Assembly: GCF_000499845.2 (NCBI RefSeq)
Contig: NC_023753.2
Span: forward strand, 26,380,202-26,444,201
DNA length: 64,000 bases
Reading direction: 5' to 3'
Source: Phaseolus vulgaris
Taxonomy: Eukaryota > Streptophyta > Magnoliopsida > Fabales > Fabaceae
Below are positions 22,890 to 40,879 of the stretch, piece after piece. Both the position numbers and the translations under genes were made by a program. The notes below the pieces were generated by a model, which did not search any database, was not told where the DNA came from, and worked only from the letters and a program-made list of their open reading frames with translations. The stretch's first letter is position 1. Every line of letters starts with the position of its first letter.

Positions 22890-24299
22890 AGGGTCCCTGC
22901 AACAGAAAAAAGAAGCGTTTATTTATGCTTTATGTGTAACTGAAGCCCATAAAATAGAATGGATCATTTCAATGGAAAAGGCAAAGATTGATGTTATCAC
23001 TCATTCATCACTATGAAAAAAGAGAAAGATAATCGGGTGGTGTATATAAAATAATTACACGGTTTTGGTTTGGGAAGAGCTTGGTTGCTGAGTTTCAGAG
23101 AACTCAAAGACGAAAGCGCTTCGATCAAAACACCTCCAAAACCCGATGCTTTGATTTAGCAGCTATTCCCTGTCACCAATTCCTTTATGTTGTCCACTGT
23201 ATTCAATAGGATAGATTTCGAATGGAAAATAAACATTTGTTAAACGCGATACACTCCATAAATATTAATATTTTAAATTTTTTAATTTTAAAAATTATTT
23301 TAATATTTTGTATTTTGTCTATATTTTCATTAAGAACATTTTCTTATTTTTTAAAAATTTATTTATTATAAATATTAATATTTTGTTATGAATATAAAAT
23401 TAAGTAAAATATCATGATCACCATTTCGAAATTCGAATATATAACTGATTTAGCTTTTAAGAATTACCTTTTTTATATTTTTTTTTATACAGTCATGATA
23501 TTTTGAGACGGTATACAGTGAAAACACATTCAAAAAAACTTTTTTCTTTTTAAATATTAAAAAAACTTTTGCTTGATACCACAAATAGTAACTAAGATAC
23601 ACTTCATACCTCTTTATAATAATATAATAATATTTTAAATTAAAAAAAAGTTAAAATATTAATTTATTTCTAATATAAGGTGTATGTTTTTACTGTTTAT
23701 GTTTATGGTATTAATATATCACCATCTTTTATATTAATAGTTTTGGAAGTAATAAAATTATATAAATATTTTTTAAAGTATTCAATGTCCATCAATTTTG
23801 TTACGAGTATTACTTTTTCTTAATAGTATATAAAATAATGAAATTATATGTATAGGTGATTTCTAAAGTATTTAATATCTATCAATGTATTCCCAATATT
23901 AATATTGTTTATTTAAGCTTAATTTTGTTAATGGACATCGTTTTAATTAGTTAATCGATAATGGATGATGATTAAGCGAACACGGTTGGTGAAGCAATAC
24001 ATGAAATGTGTCCTTCATAAGGGCAAGATGACAAAATTTTGAAAATAAGAGGTAAAATTAGCATTATAAAACATTAATGTCAAAAATATGAAAAATAAAT
24101 AAATAATTAAAATGTTCATTAAGATATGATTAGAATCTTCACTACTTTCTATTTGTGAAATCACTTGACTTATTTACCTAAGAAATATTTTAAATATAAA
24201 TTAATCTAATTATTTTTAAAGATTTTATTACTACTTATGATGTTTTTCTTAAGCATTTTTTTAAAGAATAGGATTTTCGCCTCACATCTCAACAATGTC
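22890..24299. other. 5' flank of the HIT gene, then AT-rich intergenic DNA
   Basis: The stretch 22890-23200 probably holds the 5' UTR intron and promoter of the HIT zinc-finger gene. From 23220 to 24299 the DNA is low-complexity and AT-rich, with no recognisable gene or structured repeat. Confidence 0.45.
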
Positions 24300-25049
24300 A
24301 GTTTTTGACAGATATATTGAGACAAAACAATCCTCGTGGTCCTCCTCTCAAGCTCAGATAAATCAAGTTGACACCTTCTTTATAGATGCAACAAAACCAA
24401 ATTAATCGTCTCCAATAGGTAAGTTTCTTCCTTCCACACCTAATATTACAAATTCTTGGATAATTGATTCTAGTGTCACTGATCGTGTATGCATTGCTCT
24501 TTATGCTTTCTTACATTACAAAAAAATTCAACCTTTTTAATTAATTTACCAACTAGTCAATTTGTTTCCGCAATTATTCTGGATTAGTTAAATTCTCTAA
24601 CAAATTTTATCTTCTTGATGTGTTATATGTGCCTGAATTCCAATTAAATCTCATTTCTACTTCCAAATTATCTCTACAACTTATATGCACTTTAACTTTC
24701 ACTTCTACTCAATGTATCATACAGGACAATCTATCTCGAGAGAAGATTGATATAATTAAAGTCACTATTGCCTTGTATCTCCTTAATTCTTTTTCTGGTT
24801 TTTAACACACTATCCCACAAACATTTGATCCTTTTATTAACTGCAATATTAAGGTCATGCATGTTAAGCTTACTGCTCTTTCACTAACAACACCTGACAC
24901 ATCGCTCTTCTTCCCCCAGGAAAGAAGACTATTGGTTGCAAATGAGTATACAAGGTAAAACACAATTTTGATGGCACCATCAATATAAGGCACGGTTAGT
25001 TACCAAAGGATTCACCCAACTTGAAGGTTTAGACTTTCTAGATACTTTC

Positions 25050-25525
25050 TGATGTGAGTTGAATTTAGAATTGCACATTTTATGGTGACACTTGTTTATG
25101 ATTTTTGGATTTTAGGAATTATGGTGTGAGACCTAGAGAAGATTCCCACTGGACACGAACTTAACCAAGTGGTTAAGTAAGTGTGAATGTTCACTTCTAG
25201 GCAGCCTAAGGGTTTTACCTAGGTCAATGTCGCCCCTTAGTCCTACATTCCTTCCCTAAATGGCTAGGCACAAACTAAAATGATAAATACACCCTCCTAT
25301 TATGTTAAATAGACCCAACTTGAAATTAAAAATAAAGAAACTGGATGATGTTCAACTCCCATGGCTTGGGCTCTACTCCTTGTAATCCTCTGAGGAATAA
25401 TGGACTCTGAAGCACTGGCTAGGGGTGGGTCCTGACCTAGCCCTGAATCCTAGGTCATGCTCATGGTCATCCTTCTAGAGGACTGGGCTTGGTCAATGGG
25501 TGCGCTATCTCTCAGGTCCGCATCA
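25050..25525. mobile_element. Solo LTR, 476 bp, 5-bp TSD
   Basis: Begins TGATGTGAG and ends GTCCGCATCA (TG..CA, with inverted TGATG/CATCA ends). It is flanked by CTTTC at 25045-25049 and 25526-25530. It sits inside the copia RT frame, which becomes continuous when the insert and one CTTTC are removed. There is no internal coding region. The retrotransposon clade is not identified. Confidence 0.85.
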
Positions 25526-26130
25526 CTTTCGCTTCAGTAGCGAAACTCACCACCTTAAGGCTTTTACTTGCTATTACAACATCACAAAATTGGATCTTGA
25601 AACAACTTGATGTAAACAATGCATTCTTTCATGGTGATCTTCTCGGGGAAGTTTATACGCATCCTCCTTCTGGCCTCTCTCTACCCTTTCTCCAACATGT
25701 ATGCAAACTTCAACATTTACTTTATGGACTTCGCCAAACTAGTCGACAATGATATTCCTTATCTCTAACAAATACATCTTGTTTGCGGTTGATTATTCTC
25801 TTTTCCTCAAATACAATGGCACCAAACTACTTGTAATCCTTGTTTATGTTGATGACTTGGTACTCACGAGTGATGACAATGAGGAACCACTGCTATTACT
25901 GCTTCATTGGATCATCACTTCAAAATCAAAAACCTGGGAAACCTTACTTAATTCTTAGGACTTGAAGTGACTCGCAACAGTGCTAGTCTACACCTAAGTC
26001 AATGCAAATATAATCTTGATCTACTCCATGAAATTGGAATGCTAGACTCATCACCCATGCCCACTCTTATGACGCATTCCTTGCGACTCTCCTCCTCTGA
26101 AGGAACCAAACTCAATCCCAAAGACACTCC

Positions 26131-27293
26131 TGTTGAACCAAGTGGCGTTCAAGCTTTGAAGAATCCAAACCCTTTGAAGGATGTTGAAGGCTTGGTTGTG
26201 TTTGTTGTTGCTGAGCTGTCTTAGATAGGATCTGGGGTAATTTGAGTTTTGTAATCCACTCTTGATTGAATCCAAAGCATAGGCATTCTCAATCTTTTAA
26301 AAGAAAAGTGTTTTTCAAACTAAGTGAAAAACAACCGATTGTTTTGTCAAAACAACCGATTGTTTTGTCAAAACAACCGATTGTTTTGTCAAAACAACCG
26401 ATTATTTTATACTTAGGTGTTTTGAAAAAAAATTGAAAACTGTTTTTCAAATGGTTGAGCTGTTAAAACCAAAACAACTGATTGATTCGAGGAAACAACC
26501 GATTGTTTGTTTTGGTACCATAACAAAAAAATGGTTTTTGTTTTGGCTGAGCTTTAAATGATTCTAACTGATTACACTCCAGTCTTTAATGCTTTGACCA
26601 ATCTTTAAATGCAATGAATAAGTTTGTTAAGATTTGATAACAAACATCTTTGAATAAATTCAGTAAAACAAATTTGAGAAATAACAATCTTTTTAGAACA
26701 ACAAGATTCTAATTTTCAAAGAGTTGAGATTGCTTAGAGATTAAGATTGATCAAAGAGTGTGAGATAGGATTTTTGCTTGTATTGATTTTAGATTTACTT
26801 CTGTAACAAGTGTAATCCTTGTATCTGTTGAACAAGTATCTTCTGTGTGTTTGCTAAGAAGTGTTGTGTGTTCTTGAGGGGATCAAGATCAACATTCTTA
26901 GTGTTGGTGTGTTGGCCAAGAGAAGTGTGTGTCTTGAGGGGATCAAGGTCACTTTCTTGGTTGTGTTGTAAGTAATCTAGGTTTGATTGCTTAGTGGATT
27001 TCCTCAGTGGTTTCTGAGAAGACTGGATGTAGCTCTGGGTTTAGAGTGAACCAGTATAAACATCTGTGTGCATTCTCTCTATCCTTAACTCTTTAAATTC
27101 AGTTTTGATATTTGTAAATTGGTATAAACAACCGATTGTTTTTCTGGTGCTGTTGTTTTTGCTTATTGTTTTGGCAAATTGGATTCCTTATCAATTGTTT
27201 CTTGAGATAATTTCATTCTTGACTTAAAAGTTTTCGAAATCCCTCTTTAAACCATTCACCCCCCCCTCTAGTTTAAAGTCATCCATTCTAACA
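26131..27293 (+). mobile_element. Solo LTR, SIRE/Maximus-like, 1163 bp
   Basis: Starts TGTTGAACCAAGTGG and ends TTCACCCCCCCCTCTAG..CATTCTAACA, matching what I know of SIRE/Maximus-type copia LTR ends. The flanks ACTCC (26126-26130) and ACTTC (27294-27298) differ at one base, which fits an aged 5-bp TSD. It contains a 21-bp minisatellite at 26330-26408. It interrupts the older copia remnant between RT and RNase H. Confidence 0.82.
26330..26408. repeat. 21-bp minisatellite in the SIRE-like LTR
   Basis: About four copies of 'acaaccgattgttttgtcaa' (21-bp period). Single variants recur later in the same LTR, near 26470, 26500 and 27128. Each unit contains the short palindrome 'caaccgattg'. Confidence 0.93.
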
Positions 27294-27640
27294 ACTTCTA
27301 CATACAAAAGACTAATTGGGAGACTCGTCTACTTGACCAACACTTGACTTGACATTGCCTTTAGAGTCAACAACCTTAGCCAATTTATCTTTATTGCTAC
27401 TACACTCCACCAGCAAGCTATTTCTCGACTTCTACGTTATCTCAAAGGCAATCCTGGAGATGGCATGTATCTACCTTGCACCAATACTCTTCAACTTCGG
27501 TGTTTTAGTGATTTTGATTGGGCCACATGTCCTGAAACAAGCAAATCCATCACGGCTTACTCTATCTGTGAGGTTTTACCTAGTATATATGAAGTCAGTT
27601 TTATCCTTGTGTCTGTCGTTATGATTATCTTTTTACAGTC

Positions 27641-28388
27641 TGGTTAATGCTAATAAATCCAAATTTCCTTCTTATGTTATTTCTTTTACATTATTCATTT
27701 ACATCAGTCTCTTACCTAAATGATCAAGGGTGGACCCAAGGCCCGTAACCCAACAATTTTAATAAAAAATAGAACATTGAAAGTTGATTTTTGAGTAAGT
27801 TTTTCTTTGCTATTTTTTTTTTTTTTTTGAATTGGTCTTCCAGAAAAGAGATTTGTTAAGGGTACCATGTTAAGAGTAATGACTACGAGGCTTTTTATTT
27901 GAGATTTTTGAGAGTTAAATATTTATTGGTCTAAAAATTTATTTAGATTATTGATTAGTTCTCGAACACTCATTCGATTATGATAAAGAAAAAGAGTTAT
28001 TGATTCAGTTTTTTATTTTATTCCTTTATTAGTGAATTTGGAACTGTAAACTTCATTAATCTAATTATAAAGAAAAAGAAAATTAGTTATAAATATTTTT
28101 TATAGCACTTTAAAATAAATCGTATAATATTTTGTTTAAAATAAATCGTAGACACAACTTGTTTCTAATATTTTGTTTGAGAATATTGAAAGTCTTGTAA
28201 ATTTTGATATAGATAATGATGAATTTAGAAATATTCGTTATAATAGTTTTTATCTCTGAAATATATTTAAGATGCTTATAGCCACCTCTAATTTCTATAC
28301 ATTCTTTCCAAATGTATTTCAAAGTGATGTGAATCAGTTCAATCAAACGCATGTAATTAATTTAAATTTGAATTATGAAATTCATTCA
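27641..28388. other. Intergenic DNA downstream of the ankyrin gene
   Basis: AT-rich sequence with no supported gene. The 3' UTR of the minus-strand ankyrin-PGG gene presumably lies in its right part. Confidence 0.5.
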
Positions 28389-30230
28389 TCAATCTGATCC
28401 ACTGAACACTGGTAACTGGTTTGAGCTACATAGCAGCTTCACTTGAAACTTCTTTGCACAGAAGATGAGCAAATGAAGCACGTGAAACAAAAGCACAAGA
28501 ACAGTTATGATTATCCAAATAGCAGACAAAGACATGTTCATGGTATCAACTTTGTGAGCAAGGTGATGGGGTGTCACCAATCGCTGCGCCGAAACGTAGG
28601 TGTGACTCATTGAAGTGAGTGCCAAGAACAACGCAGCGATCAACATCCACATCATGGGCTTGTTGTCAAGCCGAAGGCCACTAACGAGCATCACCACCAC
28701 ACAAAGAGAAGAAAAGAATGAGATAGTGTTGAAGGTCGCGAATGTTACAAACCCTTCTTGTGTCAAATCATAAGCCAAAATTGCAGTGCCTGCTTTACAT
28801 ATGCCATAAGAACTGCAATTGAGTCCACCAGAGAATGTGTCTTCTTGCCAGACCCCACCCGGTGGAGTTATTACTGACTGAAAAGTCATGGTGGCGATTA
28901 CAGTGGCCACTACCATCAAACTCCCACGTTTTTCTTCTATCCAATTAGGTCGGTATTGCAGGTACCTAAACCATAGGGTTTCCCAGAGTTTCATTCTCTT
29001 GGATTCTTGTGGTTGTTGAGTAGGGATAATGCGTGGTGATGATGATGATGACCCTTGTTGTGCCGTGATGCTTTGAACTCCATCTTCAGTTAGCATGTCT
29101 TCCATTTTTAGGGTTATGAAATCACTTGGACCACGCTCCAAAACCTCAAAATTTGTTAAACCTACCTCGTTTAAATCTCTAGCTGCTGTTCTCATTTCTG
29201 GTAGCGTAAGTAAGTATTTTATGGTCTACAAAATTATATAAAAACGAATTACTATTGTTTAATTTGTTTTCTCAGCATAATGATGACATGCAGTATCAAC
29301 AATAGGAGATATAGTATTTGTAATCTCAAATCATGCTTCACTTAAATTCCTTAAGCTCGTGCAGTTATTGATGACGCAAGAAGTCTACAATCTTACATAA
29401 TTGGAAATGCTAATGAGATAATAATTTGGGAGAGTCACTACTATGAAAGGAAAATGATGCATGAACACAACATACTAAATGATATCTATTGAAAGAAAAC
29501 AAAATATAAAATTTGGTAAGTTTTTTTAACTTATTTTAATGAGCTTTTGGGTTTAATTCATGAATTAACGCAGAGATATGTGGTTAATTAACTATCTATC
29601 TAAGACGCTTTAGATACTAAATAGTACCTTAATTTGTTTGAGCTTCAGTGCTAAATGCAGAACCGTGTTACCCTTCTTATCTTTGGCAAGCAGGAACTGT
29701 TGGTTCATTGTTGCTGATTGCACAAAGAATTTCAAGGCCTCCAAATGATTATACCTAACACACAAGTGCAAAACAGAACCATCATCAGTGATACGATGAA
29801 TGGAGTCTGGTCTGGCTCTGGTCAACTCCTGAATAGCTCCTAGGCGTCCTCTAATTGCAGCCAAGTGGAGAGGAAGCATGTCATCTTTGTCCACAGCATA
29901 GCAAACATCAGGGTTTGTCAGTAAAAGTGATTTCACAACCTTAGTGTGCCCTTCAGCACAAGCTAGATGAAGAGGGACACGTCCTTCGGAGTCAGCTTCA
30001 CTTACTAAACTGGGTTTTCTTTTGACAAGAGCCTCACAGAATTCCAAATGTCCAAGCAAAGAGGCTATATGTAATGGGGTTTCACTGAAGGGAGAGAGTG
30101 AAACTCTATACAGAATTAGAGGGTTCCTTTGGATCAGGGTGTTTAGGGTACTTACACAACCATTTAGTGATGCTTCATAGAGTGTTGTTATTGTGTGATC
30201 CTCTAGATTTGGAGTTGCCTTCACCTCCAT
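28389..30230 (-). CDS. Ankyrin-repeat PGG-domain membrane protein (BDA1/ACD6-like)
   Basis: Two exons, 30230-29628 and 29225-28389, joined in phase 0 across a 402-bp GT..AG intron, give 479 aa. Residues 1-200 hold about five ankyrin repeats (TPLHIASLLGHLEF, VPLHLACAEGHTKV, LPLHLAAIRGRLGA, SVLHLCVRYNHLEA, TVLHLALKLKQ). The C-terminal half carries the PGG domain (PPGGVWQ at about 322-328) with about four hydrophobic segments. Family members such as BDA1 and ACD6 are plasma-membrane or ER proteins in salicylic-acid-linked immunity and cell-death control; this copy's role is inferred. The length is near that of BDA1-type proteins. A TATA box lies about 58 bases upstream of the ATG. Confidence 0.93.
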
Positions 30231-30287
30231 TATTAGAAAGGGTAACCAAATGAAATATCTTTCTTAGGAAAGCCAAAGAATTGGTTG

Positions 30288-30295
30288 ATATATAT
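30288..30295 (-). promoter_or_regulatory. TATA box of the ankyrin-PGG gene
   Basis: Minus-strand TATATATA followed by 'gaaag..', about 58 bases upstream of the ATG at 30230. This implies a very short 5' leader. Confidence 0.5.
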
Positions 30296-30299
30296 AGAA

Positions 30300-32231
30300 G
30301 GTAGAGATGTATCACACAGAAGACTAAACAACAACCCAGTATACAATCCATGAAACATGAGACATGAGACAAGACACAAAATAGGAAATAGTCTCCAACG
30401 TTGACACTATATGCTACCAGTCAGTCAATGGAAAGACTTGAACTCACCAAACATTAATATTGCAGAAGATTAAACATAGCTAGTCAAGGTATTTTGTTAG
30501 CAAATCAGCTAATGTTCATACTTGGATCTTTTTTTATCTTCCGCGAATGTTTATTATCCAATCAAAGGGCTTTACTTTGCATTTTGGAGATCGATGGTAA
30601 ACAAGGGCACGTATATAGGACTTTTAGGGTGGAATTGTGTGTGAAGGGATGGAAGCAAGGTCATGTTGTACTAAGACATTGATGGTCAAAAACGGTATGT
30701 ACGACTTGTGTGTGGGTTTGCCGAACTATGCTCCAACGACTGGTTCGATTGTTGACAATTGAACTTGGTTGAAGACCAAGGATTTCAATGTCCCAAATAT
30801 CATGACCAATAATTTCTGGTTTCATCTTTGTCAAAGTTTTTTATGTTGTATTTAACTTTTTTTCAATTTCGTTATTTGGTTCAAAGAGAGGTTTGTCATT
30901 TCGCCCACTCATGGAGGTGCCGGTTTATAAACATGGAATACCCCCCGCCAGCATAGACAAATGTATTTTCCTCATTGTCCTTGCCAAATTTCTCATGATC
31001 AAATCCTGCTCTCAGCATTAAAAATCCAGCTCTTTGCACAAAGATATGAGAACTTTTGTGAACCTCAGAGTATACAACCCTACAAAAGTTAAGACGCACC
31101 CCTTCGCACAAACAAAAAAAATATCTTGAAATGTTTCCAGAATTTCCTTTCCAAAAGTAAAGAGAATGTGTTGATTTTTATAAAGTACGTGTAGAAATAC
31201 CCATTTTTTCACAGTAGTAAGTTGGTTCATTTCAAGTCAAAAAAAGTTTTACAAATTAAGTAAGCCTCAATTAAATTTGTTCAATTTTTATAGAAAAAAT
31301 GTATATTATAATTCATAACCTTGTTCTTAAGGAGCAGATCGTTGATTATGTTGAGTCTTGACCATTGCTATGACCGTGGAAGTCACAGGATTTGTCACCC
31401 CTGATTATATTGCTGGGATATCCTTCGGTTATTTATGGGGACGATGCTTTTAGTTATGGGTTTGAGTCACACACTCCGCTAGGTCTCTGAGTAAAGAAAA
31501 GGAAGAAAACTGCATAACCACAAGAAATAGTTCTTTAGAGATAGAGAGAAAGAATTGCCCTGAATGATAGCCATATGGGAAATTGTTGTCTTAAAGAGGC
31601 TAACATGTATGTGTATCCTTTTATAAAAAAAAAAACTATACAGCCAATACATTTCGCTAAAGAAATAAGATTGTGATAACTAATACTGCTAGATTTGAAC
31701 AGGAGTAGTATATCTCACAAGCGTCATCTTCATCGCAGTGAGAAAAAAACTCAAACAGAATGTAGATTTGGGGGAGGTTACCAGCAATGCCACGTTAATG
31801 GTGGTAGGTACTATGAATGCCCCTAAAGCTAAAAGAATTAATCCGTTACGAGACTAATTTAAAACAAGTAATCCAAATTAAATTGAACTCTCAAAAGCTG
31901 TAAATTTCTGAAAATTACGATCCGATTGTCCCTTCAAAAGTTCAAACACCAGTTTCTCATCAATCAAGCTATATAATTCAACAGCAGTGAGAAGTTTCTC
32001 TATAAGCACGCTCATCTTTAACATGACTAAACAGAATATGGATCAATTTCCAAAATCAATGAAATTGGAAGAGAACTATATATTGAATTAAAATCAGTCA
32101 TAGTTTGAGATTCAAAGCCCCCAAAATATAAATGACATTTGTTCGCATAATACAAATGAATTGAAATTTGTTCGCGTGATTAATACATTAAAAAAAAGGA
32201 CAAGAGGACTGGGGATACTAGAGGAACTATT
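30300..32231. other. Intergenic DNA between the ankyrin gene and RPT2
   Basis: No gene is supported. A minus-strand open frame at 30896-31111 (ending AGGGYSMFINRHLHEWAK) overlaps another frame at 31018-31230. Its composition looks protein-like, but I do not recognise a family; it may be a gene fragment. The rest shows nothing. RPT2 3' UTR is expected just below 32232. Confidence 0.4.
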
Positions 32232-37839
<5,608 letters not shown>

Positions 37840-37974
37840 AGATTCCAAAATTCAAAAGTCGAAGAAGGCGTACACAAACCACAACGAGGGTTCACTCGGA
37901 GTTACCAAAAAATAACCTCAAAATCGTGTGATGTAATACACTACTCTAAGATATACACTATTTAGTTAGCTCAA

Positions 37975-38005
<31 letters not shown>

Positions 38006-40879
38006 AATAACAATCTATTTTATATATTTATACCCGATAACTAATTTAATATATAGATTAAAAATATTTTTTATCATTTTACTTAAATCAAATATATTTT
38101 TAAAAATGAAATGAATATAAGTTTAATATGAATCGTATGTTGAAATTAGCGAAGAACCTTTCCCAAGAACTCGTTGTCTTTTTCATTTATAAAATTATTT
38201 GTTATGCCCATATTATTATTATTCTTTTTGTCTTCTGTTTATTGACCTTAAACATATTTTATGGAGTAAAGGGGAAAGAAGAAGATGGATCTTCCATTTT
38301 ATTAGATAAAAAATACAAAAATCTTGCAGAGATGTCGAAAATTGTTAACATACAATAGCTAAAGAAATTGTTGTACTTGAGTTTTTGATCAAGAATGGGT
38401 GCAAAAGGAATAGATGAAATTTGGGGAAAACAAGAGAGAAAGAACTTGATTCTTTCTTTTTTATATTTCTTGACACACAATTCTTGAGTAACAATTAAAC
38501 CCTCAACCTCTTCAATGGTGCTTTCAACAAAAACAAAAACAGAATTATATTAAAAAGTAAAGACCAAATGTTCTTTAACAGATATTGGATATCTCTCCAA
38601 TGGAAGAAAAAGAATGAACAAGAATTTGATATGATTGAATGTATGATGAAAAACACACATATTTTCCATACTTCAGATGAATGAACATATCCAAGAACAG
38701 ATGAGAAGATAGCACTAGAAAGAAAGGAGTAAAGTTACAGAAGAATCATTTGATGCTGTTGTTCTTAAGAAAGATATTCCATAGTAATACAATTAACATC
38801 AAAGTCTTACCATATGAGAAAATGTGATGGAACTTGTGGACACTGCAATAGGAAGTTCTTGTGATCAAGCTTCTCAAAGAAAAAAAGAAAGGCTGACAAA
38901 ATGGCAAGAAAAGAAAAGGATCAAAACTATCTCTTCGTATCGTATTAAGACTAACAAAAATGAGTTTCATTATATATAGAGAGAGAGGAGCATACCAAAG
39001 GAAAACCAATTGTAGTAAGAAACTATACAAGACACAGAAATCTGTAACATATATCGTGTATATGTATTGAAATTCGAATTACAAAGTTAATTGGTTCATT
39101 CGTCTATTAAAAATATTATGGTAAAATTGTTTTAATTTTTTGTTTGCTTTGTGCAAGTATAATTGCAACATCAAATAGTGTTCGTGTCCAATAAAAATCA
39201 AGATTTTAAATTCTAAAGTTGGTAAGTAGAATATTAGTAACTCATTAGATATTAATTTAAAATTATTTATTATTAATAAAAATTATTTAGTTTTTATAAT
39301 TTCTAAAATAATATTTAATTCAATTAATATGGTAACTAATTATTTTTAAAAAATTATTTAATAATTTTCTTCTATTTGATAAAAAAAAATACATTCTTTA
39401 TTTAACTTACACACTTATAAAAGTCAGAATAGACTAAATAATAATAAAATATTTATATTCTATATAAAAGAGAGATAAATAGGATAATTAGGAATAATAA
39501 CTCTATTGAAATGAACTAGTAAAAAAAAGCTTTTATTATTATTTGTTTACTCATTTACTTGGTTTATTTGTTATCCTTGCATAAGCTTTACAAAAACTGT
39601 TTTTTTTATATAGAATATCCTAAAATTATCTTTTGAAAAAATTTGCAAAACTTTTTTAAACTCTATTAAATCTCTTATCTTTTAGAGCTAAACTTGGTAC
39701 AAATTAGTATAGATTACTGTCCAATTTTTTGCTTACAAGGTTAAATAATTTCAAGAACTTATTATAATTTTTGTGATTTTATATATTTGTTTGTGAATCA
39801 TGAATAACACTACGAAAATTCGTAACATGTATTATGGATGAATTGTCTTAAGAAACATAGCAATATATTTTTTAGAATATATCATAAATATTTAAATGCA
39901 AATACTCTAAACTTGAATATGTTTTTTAATTAAATAATTTGAAGATGAAAAGGCATCACTTCATTTTAATTAATTGGAATAAATAATTCATTTTATGTTT
40001 GCGTATTTATAAAGAAAATATTACAACAACAAAATTGTATATTTTAATAGATTCATTGGATTTGGCTCAAATTTAAGTAATATTTTTTCGGAAAAAACGG
40101 TATTATACATAAGTAACATTGTTAAACTTGACAATGTGTCTGGATGAAGAATTTTAAAATTTGTAGGAAAATTAAATATATTAAATTTGAATTATTTTTA
40201 TTCGTAATGGTTTAATTTTTAAAATATTTTGTTTGCATAATACAATTAAAAGATTATTCAATCTTAATTTTTTTATTTAGTAGAGTATTTTGATTATCAC
40301 TAAATATAAAAAATTACCACAAAAATAATATGAATGACATCGATGAAAAAAAAAACAATTCCTGCAATCATTTAAAAAAAATAACTACTAAGTACTTTAA
40401 CTAAAAAATTTGGCTAATATTCCACGAAGAAATAAATTACAAAAAATAATTGTATCGATAAGTAAATATTATCCAAGTCCATAGGATGACGATTTTAAAA
40501 ACTAAAGCAAAAAATTATAATATAAGAAACTGGGAAGATTCAACATTTAATTTAAATCCCTCAATGTTTTTTTTTTTTAAAATAAAACTTTTCATGTTAA
40601 ACATTACTATGTAACTTAAAATCTCAACTAAACTGACACTTCAAGTAACAACAATTATTTGTCATCACATGAAAAAAAAAAGTATTATTAAACAAAATAA
40701 AATACAAAAATACGGGAGACTAGACTAAAACTCATATGTTAAGAAAAACGATACATAGGTAGATTATACCTATTCATAAAGAATTTTAAGAACAAACAAG
40801 ATGAAAGCCTATTATACCAATGAAAAGATTCTCTATGAAAAAAATCCTAAATTAGCCAACTTATCAATCACACGCATTT
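37840..40879. other. RPT2 upstream region, then AT-rich intergenic DNA
   Basis: The RPT2 promoter and 5' UTR lie within the first few hundred bases. A (TAA)n microsatellite is at about 37980-38010. A minus-strand TATATATA near 38970, followed leftward by about 800 bases of moderate complexity, could mark a noncoding transcript, but no protein family or microRNA was recognised. A partial copy of the CACTA MITE family lies at about 39226-39396. Confidence 0.4.
39226..39396. mobile_element. CACTA-type MITE fragment (family copy C)
   Basis: Contains the family blocks 'tttctaaaataatatttaat' and 'aactaattatttt..tctattt'. It corresponds to roughly the right half of the copy at 15701-16083. No intact ends or TSD. 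Confidence 0.5.

Larger units (their letters stand above)
24300..27640 (+). mobile_element. Second copia remnant with two nested solo LTRs
   Basis: Copia coding sequence in order: a gag end and protease-like stretch (about 24300-24480, IIDSSVTD), a pre-integrase block (24620-24805), RT (24960-25050 and 25531-26130, with [12 protein letters not shown] and LVYVDDLVLTSD), and RNase H (27299-27600). The integrase is missing, so there is an internal deletion. The RT is interrupted by a solo LTR at 25050-25525 and the RT/RNase H linker by another at 26131-27293. Removing each insert with one TSD copy restores the frame. The element's own LTRs were not found. It is a non-functional relic. Confidence 0.85.

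Noticed and set aside
25160..25240. tRNA-like A-box ('aaccaagtggttaagtaag') suggesting a SINE
   Set aside because: No matching B-box and no poly-A tail; the TG..CA ends and 5-bp TSD fit a solo LTR better.
37840..37848. Longer RPT2 N-terminus starting upstream at 37848
   Set aside because: The codon there is TTG, not ATG; the family start MGQG at 37839 is conserved and needed for Gly2 myristoylation.
38500..39050. Possible noncoding transcript or microRNA gene on the minus strand
   Set aside because: Only a TATA-like run supports it; no known microRNA sequence or clear hairpin was seen.
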